A stretch of 64,000 bases of DNA from Brevundimonas vesicularis (GTDB lineage: Bacteria; Pseudomonadota; Alphaproteobacteria; Caulobacterales; Caulobacteraceae). Numbering within the stretch: the first letter of the stretch is position 1; each line of letters begins with the position of its first letter. Positions 60,412-64,000 of the stretch are shown piece by piece. The notes beneath the pieces were generated by a model. It had not been told where the DNA came from. It made no database searches and saw only the letters and a list, made by a program, of their open reading frames with translations. The DNA is taken from assembly GCF_027886425.1 (NCBI RefSeq), contig NZ_CP115671.1:2418001-2482000 (forward strand), written 5' to 3'. The position numbers and the translations under genes were made by a program.

Positions 60412-61344
60412 ATGACAACCTCGCCGGATGACGCCGCGGCCGCGACGTGGTTCAAGCGCGCCATGAGCGACGCCGTCTTCTCCGATCCGCTCGACCTTAA
60501 GAAGGTCGAGACCCGCGCCTGGTTCGAACATCTGCGCGACCGCATCCATGCCGCCTTCGAGGCGCTGGAGGATGCCGCCCCCGCCGACCTGTTCCCCGGC
60601 GAGCCCGGTCGCTTCGTCCGCACCGCATGGGAACGGCCCGAGGGCGGCGGCGGCGTCATGGGAATGATGCACGGCCGCCTGTTCGAAAAGGTCGGCGTCC
60701 ACGTCTCTACCGTGCATGGCGCCTTTCCCCCCGACTACGCCAAGAACGTGCCCGGCGCCGACGTCGATCCGCGCTTCTTCGCGACGGGGATCAGCCTGAT
60801 CTGCCACCCCGTCAGCCCGCGCATTCCGGCCGTTCATATGAACACACGCTTCATCGCCACGACCAAGAGCTGGTTCGGCGGCGGCGGCGACCTGACGCCC
60901 GTGCTGATGGCGGATCGTCGTCAGGATCACCCCGACACCGTCGCCTTCCACGCCGCCATGCAGGCCGCCTGCGACGCCCACGACCCGACTTGGCACGCCA
61001 AATACAAGGCCTGGTGCGACGAGTATTTCTACCTGCCCCACCGCAAGGAGCCGCGCGGCACTGGCGGCGTCTTCTACGACCATCACGACAGCGGCGACTA
61101 TGATCGCGACTTCGCCTTCACCCGCGACATCGGCCTGGCCTTCCTGGACGTCTATCCCCGCATCGTCGCCGGCCGCATGGCCGAGCCCTGGACGGCCGAA
61201 GAACGTGATGAACAGCTGATCCGCCGGGGCCGCTATGTCGAGTTCAACCTGCTCTACGACCGCGGCACCATGTTCGGGCTGAAGACGGGCGGGAACGTCG
61301 ATTCGATCCTGTCGTCCATGCCGCCGGTGGTGAAGTGGCCCTAG
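60412..61344 (+). CDS. hemF: Oxygen-dependent coproporphyrinogen III oxidase
   Basis: 310 aa. HemF motifs: GVHVSTVHGAFPPDYAKNVPGA, PAVHMNTRFIATTKSWFGGGGDLTPV, WCDEYFYLPHRKEPRGTGGVFYD and YVEFNLLYDRGTMFGLKTGGNVDSILSSMPP. It decarboxylates coproporphyrinogen III to protoporphyrinogen IX with O2, supplying haem, for instance for bc1. The ATG at 60412 was chosen; an in-frame start 54 bp upstream overlaps the divergent gene. Confidence 0.97.
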   Translation: MTTSPDDAAAATWFKRAMSDAVFSDPLDLKKVETRAWFEHLRDRIHAAFEALEDAAPADLFPGEPGRFVRTAWERPEGGGGVMGMMHGRLFEKVGVHVSTVHGAFPPDYAKNVPGADVDPRFFATGISLICHPVSPRIPAVHMNTRFIATTKSWFGGGGDLTPVLMADRRQDHPDTVAFHAAMQAACDAHDPTWHAKYKAWCDEYFYLPHRKEPRGTGGVFYDHHDSGDYDRDFAFTRDIGLAFLDVYPRIVAGRMAEPWTAEERDEQLIRRGRYVEFNLLYDRGTMFGLKTGGNVDSILSSMPPVVKWP

Positions 61345-62216
61345 CCCATCGCCTCGACAAACACGTCGCCGGCCCGGCTGCGATAGCGTTCGCGGTGTCG
61401 TAACAGGCGGAACGGCCGCTCCGGCAGGGTGAAGGGCGCCGTCACCAGCCGTCCGGCGGCCACCGACGCATAGGCCACGCTTTCCGACAGGGCCGTGGCT
61501 CCCGCCCCCGCCTCGGCCGCCGCCAGCACGGCCTCGTTCGACGGCAGGGTCATCGACACCGACAGGGTCGCGGGATCGACCCCCATGTCCCGCACCGCCG
61601 CCTCCAGCGTCGATCGCGTGCCAGAGCCTACTTCGCGCAAAACCCAGGGCTGGCCCGCCAGATCCTTGGCCTCCAGCCGACGTCGCGTCGCCCACGGATG
61701 GTCCGGCGTCACCAGCACGGCCAGCCGATCCGACCCCACCTGAACCTGCGACAGAGCCGGTTCGTCCACCGCCCCCTCGACCAGGCCGATCTCGGCGGCG
61801 CCGCTCAGCACCGCCTGCGCCGCCTCGCGCGTGTTTCCGATCTCGACGGCCAGTTCGACGCCAGGATAGGCCGTGTGGAAATCCACCAGCCGGCGCGGCA
61901 ACCAGTAGCTGGCGATGGTCTGGCTCGCGAACACCGCCAGCCGCCCACGCCGCAGGGCGCTCATGTCCGCCAGCGCCGCCTCGGCCGCCGCAGACCGCGC
62001 CAGCACCGCCTTGGCCTCGGGCAGGAAGGCGCGGCCGGTCTCGTTCAGCACCACGCCACGCCCGACCCGGTCGAACAGCCGCACGTCATGCTCGGCTTCC
62101 AGAGCTGCCAGAGCGTTCGACACCGCCGACTGCGTCAGGTTCAGCGCCCTTGCCGCCGCCGTTACGTGGTCACGCTCGGCGACGGCGACGAAGATACGCA
62201 GGCGTTCCAAGGTCAC
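61341..62216 (-). CDS. LysR-family regulator (YeiE-like), divergent from yeiH
   Basis: 291 aa. N-terminal HTH: MTLERLRIFVAVAERDHVTAAARALNLTQSAVSNALAALEAEHDVRLFDRVGRGVVLN, then the LysR effector domain (VLAVFASQTIASYWLPRRLVDFHTAYPGVELAVEIGNTREAAQAVLSG). GTG start at 62214-62216. It is divergent from a yeiH gene, the yeiE-yeiH arrangement known in enterobacteria, so it probably controls that transporter. Effector unknown. It overlaps hemF's end by 4 bp. Confidence 0.9.
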   Translation of the reverse strand: MTLERLRIFVAVAERDHVTAAARALNLTQSAVSNALAALEAEHDVRLFDRVGRGVVLNETGRAFLPEAKAVLARSAAAEAALADMSALRRGRLAVFASQTIASYWLPRRLVDFHTAYPGVELAVEIGNTREAAQAVLSGAAEIGLVEGAVDEPALSQVQVGSDRLAVLVTPDHPWATRRRLEAKDLAGQPWVLREVGSGTRSTLEAAVRDMGVDPATLSVSMTLPSNEAVLAAAEAGAGATALSESVAYASVAAGRLVTAPFTLPERPFRLLRHRERYRSRAGDVFVEAMG

Positions 62217-62292
62217 GATTGATCTCCAAATCGGATTGGAACGACCATAACTATCCGTTGGACCGCCGTCGAGGGCAGGCGCATCACGCTCG

Positions 62293-63354
62293 ATGATGAA
62301 GTCCGCCGCCCTGCCCGCCCCGCTTCACGCGCCCACTTTGGCGTCGATGACGGCGTTCGGGCGCACGATCCGGCCGGGCGTCATGCTGTGCCTGCTGGTG
62401 ACTCTGGCCGCCATCGGTCTGACCAGCATCGAGCGCGACGTGATCGGCCATGTCTGGCTGGAGCCGCTGGTGCTGGCCATCCTGCTGGGCGCCGCCGTTC
62501 GCACCGCCTGGACGCCCGATACGCGGTTCAAGGCCGGGATCGACTTCTCGGCCAAGACTCTGCTGGAGGTTGCGGTGGTGCTGCTCGGAGCCTCGGTCAG
62601 CGCCGCCACCCTGTCGTCGCTGGGCGTCGGCTTCGTCCTGGGCATCTTCGCCCTGGTCGCGCTCGCCATCGTCGTCGGGTTCGGCGTCGGCCGCGCCTTG
62701 GGCCTGAACCCACGCATGGCCCTGCTGGTCGCCTGCGGCAACGCCATCTGCGGCAACTCCGCCATAGCCGCCGTCGCCCCCGTCATCGACGCCGACGGGA
62801 AAGAGGTCGCCGCCTCCATCGCCTTCACCGCCGTGCTTGGCGTGATCGTGGTCTTGGCCCTGCCCCTGCTGGGCGGCCTGATCCATCTGAACGGCCTGCA
62901 ATACGGCGCCCTGGCCGGTCTGACCGTCTATGCCGTGCCGCAGGTTCTGGCCGCCGCCGCGCCCTTCGGCGCCCTCGCCACTCAAACCGGCACGGTGGTC
63001 AAGCTGGTGCGGGTGCTGATGCTCGGTCCTGTCATCCTCGCCCTGTCGCTGATCTTCCGCGAGCGCGCGCCCAACGCCGCAAAGCCCGGCCTGTCGCGCC
63101 TGCTCCCTTGGTTCATCATCGGCTTCCTGGTCATGATCGGCCTGCGCTCGTTTGACCTGATCCCGCAGGCCGCGCTGGCGGCCATGGCCGCCGCCTCGGG
63201 CCTGCTGACCGTGGTCGCCATGGCCGCCTTGGGCCTTCAGACTGACATTCGCGCCGTCGCCCAGGCCGGCGGCCGCGTCGTTGTCGCCGTCATCCTGTCG
63301 CTGGGCGCCTTGGTGGTGCTGGCGCTGGCGCTGATCCGGCTGCTGGGGCTCTAG
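62293..63354 (+). CDS. yeiH: YeiH/UPF0324-family putative transporter
   Basis: 353 aa, about ten transmembrane helices. UPF0324 signature: LEVAVVLLGASVSAATLSSLG and LLVACGNAICGNSAIAAVAPVIDADGKEVAASIAFTAVLGVIVV, also YAVPQVLAAAAPFGALA. Family members are suggested to export sulfonates/sulfite or related anions, but the role is not firm. Paired with a divergent LysR regulator; the 76-bp intergenic gap must contain its operator. Confidence 0.92.
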   Translation: MMKSAALPAPLHAPTLASMTAFGRTIRPGVMLCLLVTLAAIGLTSIERDVIGHVWLEPLVLAILLGAAVRTAWTPDTRFKAGIDFSAKTLLEVAVVLLGASVSAATLSSLGVGFVLGIFALVALAIVVGFGVGRALGLNPRMALLVACGNAICGNSAIAAVAPVIDADGKEVAASIAFTAVLGVIVVLALPLLGGLIHLNGLQYGALAGLTVYAVPQVLAAAAPFGALATQTGTVVKLVRVLMLGPVILALSLIFRERAPNAAKPGLSRLLPWFIIGFLVMIGLRSFDLIPQAALAAMAAASGLLTVVAMAALGLQTDIRAVAQAGGRVVVAVILSLGALVVLALALIRLLGL

Positions 63355-64000
63355 ATCCCGCTGCCGTTATCCTCGACCGGCGGCGGGGTCAGCAGCAGGA
63401 AGGCGCGGATCCAGGCGGTCAGCACGGCCCGGTCGTTGGGCCGCTTCAGACTGTCGATCGCCTGATCCGCCACATCATGCGGGATGCGCGCCCCGCGGCG
63501 TCCCTCGATCAGCGCCGCCGCATAGTCCGGCTGAAACTCCGGGTGGCACTGGAACGAGATCGCATCGTCGCCCCAGGCCAGGCCGGCGTAGGGCGTGAAG
63601 CCGCTGGACGCGATCACCCGCGCATCATCCGAAACCGCGACCACCTGATCCTGATGCGACACGGGAATGGCGATCGTCCGCGCACGCGGATGCATCCACG
63701 GCGCATCCTCGCGCACGTCATAGCGGTGCAGGCCCACGCCCCAACCCTTGTGCGACTTCTCCACCACTCCGCCGAACGCATGGGCCAGCGCTTGATGCCC
63801 GAAACAGATGCCGACCAGCCGCGTCCGCCCCCGCGCCGCCCGCAGCCAGTCGATCAGCTGCGGGATCCACGGCAGATCGTCATAGACCCCCGCCGCCGAC
63901 CCCGTGACGATCGCCCCTTGGAAAACCGACGGATCCTCAGGCAGTTGCCCCGACTGCACGTCGAACCGCGTCGTCGGCACGCCCTCGCCCAGCAGGGCCC
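63351..64000 (-). CDS. Class I glutamine amidotransferase-like protein (partial)
   Basis: The 5' end lies beyond the window; the frame is open to 64000 (ALLGEG before VPTTRFDVQSG). 209 visible residues from the first GTG. Catalytic Cys in VGICFGHQALAHAFGG and His in FQCHPEFQPDYAA. It resembles GMP-synthase-like or gamma-glutamyl amidotransferases with no synthase domain. Substrate unknown. Convergent with yeiH (4-bp overlap). Confidence 0.88.
   Translation of the reverse strand, partial: ALLGEGVPTTRFDVQSGQLPEDPSVFQGAIVTGSAAGVYDDLPWIPQLIDWLRAARGRTRLVGICFGHQALAHAFGGVVEKSHKGWGVGLHRYDVREDAPWMHPRARTIAIPVSHQDQVVAVSDDARVIASSGFTPYAGLAWGDDAISFQCHPEFQPDYAAALIEGRRGARIPHDVADQAIDSLKRPNDRAVLTAWIRAFLLLTPPPVEDNGSGI

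Overview
The window is chromosomal DNA from a GC-rich alphaproteobacterium of the order Caulobacterales, most likely Brevundimonas or a close relative. The basis is the flagellin/FlaG/FlaEY cluster with sigma-54 promoters, the alphaproteobacterial gene content and overlaps, a GTTC-N7-GTTC LexA-type box upstream of ssb, and a GyrA whose quinolone-determining positions are Ala/Met (E. coli 83/87), a combination reported for Brevundimonas. No rRNA, tRNA, CRISPR array, integrase or insertion sequence was recognised. Gene density is very high. The only gap over 300 bases is 29233-29544, which holds a flagellin leader, a sigma-54 promoter, two FlbD/ftr-like sites and the next gene's terminator.

Layout. 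1-4355: end of tamA and complete tamB (outer-membrane assembly). 4377-5260: ArsC-like protein and a membrane protein. 5357-11656: arginine succinyltransferase (AST) catabolic operon (M20 hydrolase, astA, astD, astB, MHS-family permease). 11663-17312: phhA, hspQ, a Ppx/GppA phosphatase, two tandem exported cyclophilins, coaD and a class IV aminotransferase. 17347-24241: gyrA, a sodC-like gene, a DUF1003 protein, a DMT transporter, ssb and two envelope proteins. 24324-30540: flagellin locus (flaEY, three flagellins, flaG). 30540-33399: an orphan phage-type cassette transcribed in the minus direction, with a DUF2793/glycine-rich tail-fibre-like gene (broken by a G9 run), a small acidic protein, a holin-like protein, an M15 endolysin, an i-spanin and an overlapping o-spanin, and no capsid, portal or integrase genes. 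33543-43360: housekeeping and hypothetical genes, including cca, a Nudix hydrolase, xthA and a three-repeat cysteine-rich secreted protein. 43370-48619: recN, bamD, prs, a lipoprotein and a small gene downstream of aceA. 48639-51506: aceA (glyoxylate shunt) and a divergent ScfR/RamB-like regulator with paired dyads between them. 51510-54894: two M28 exopeptidase-like lipoproteins. 55047-57806: petABC (cytochrome bc1). 58001-64000: trmL, a membrane-anchored DUF2726 protein, an M19 dipeptidase, hemF, a YeiE-like LysR regulator divergent from yeiH, and a partial class I glutamine amidotransferase.

Functional themes: amino-acid catabolism (Arg via AST, Phe via PhhA) feeding glutamate and succinate to the TCA cycle, with the glyoxylate shunt and the bc1 complex nearby; envelope biogenesis (Tam, BamD, cyclophilins); and motility. 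The least expected element is the compact tail-fibre plus lysis cassette beside the flagellins. I read it as a possible satellite locus of a gene transfer agent, or a domesticated prophage remnant.
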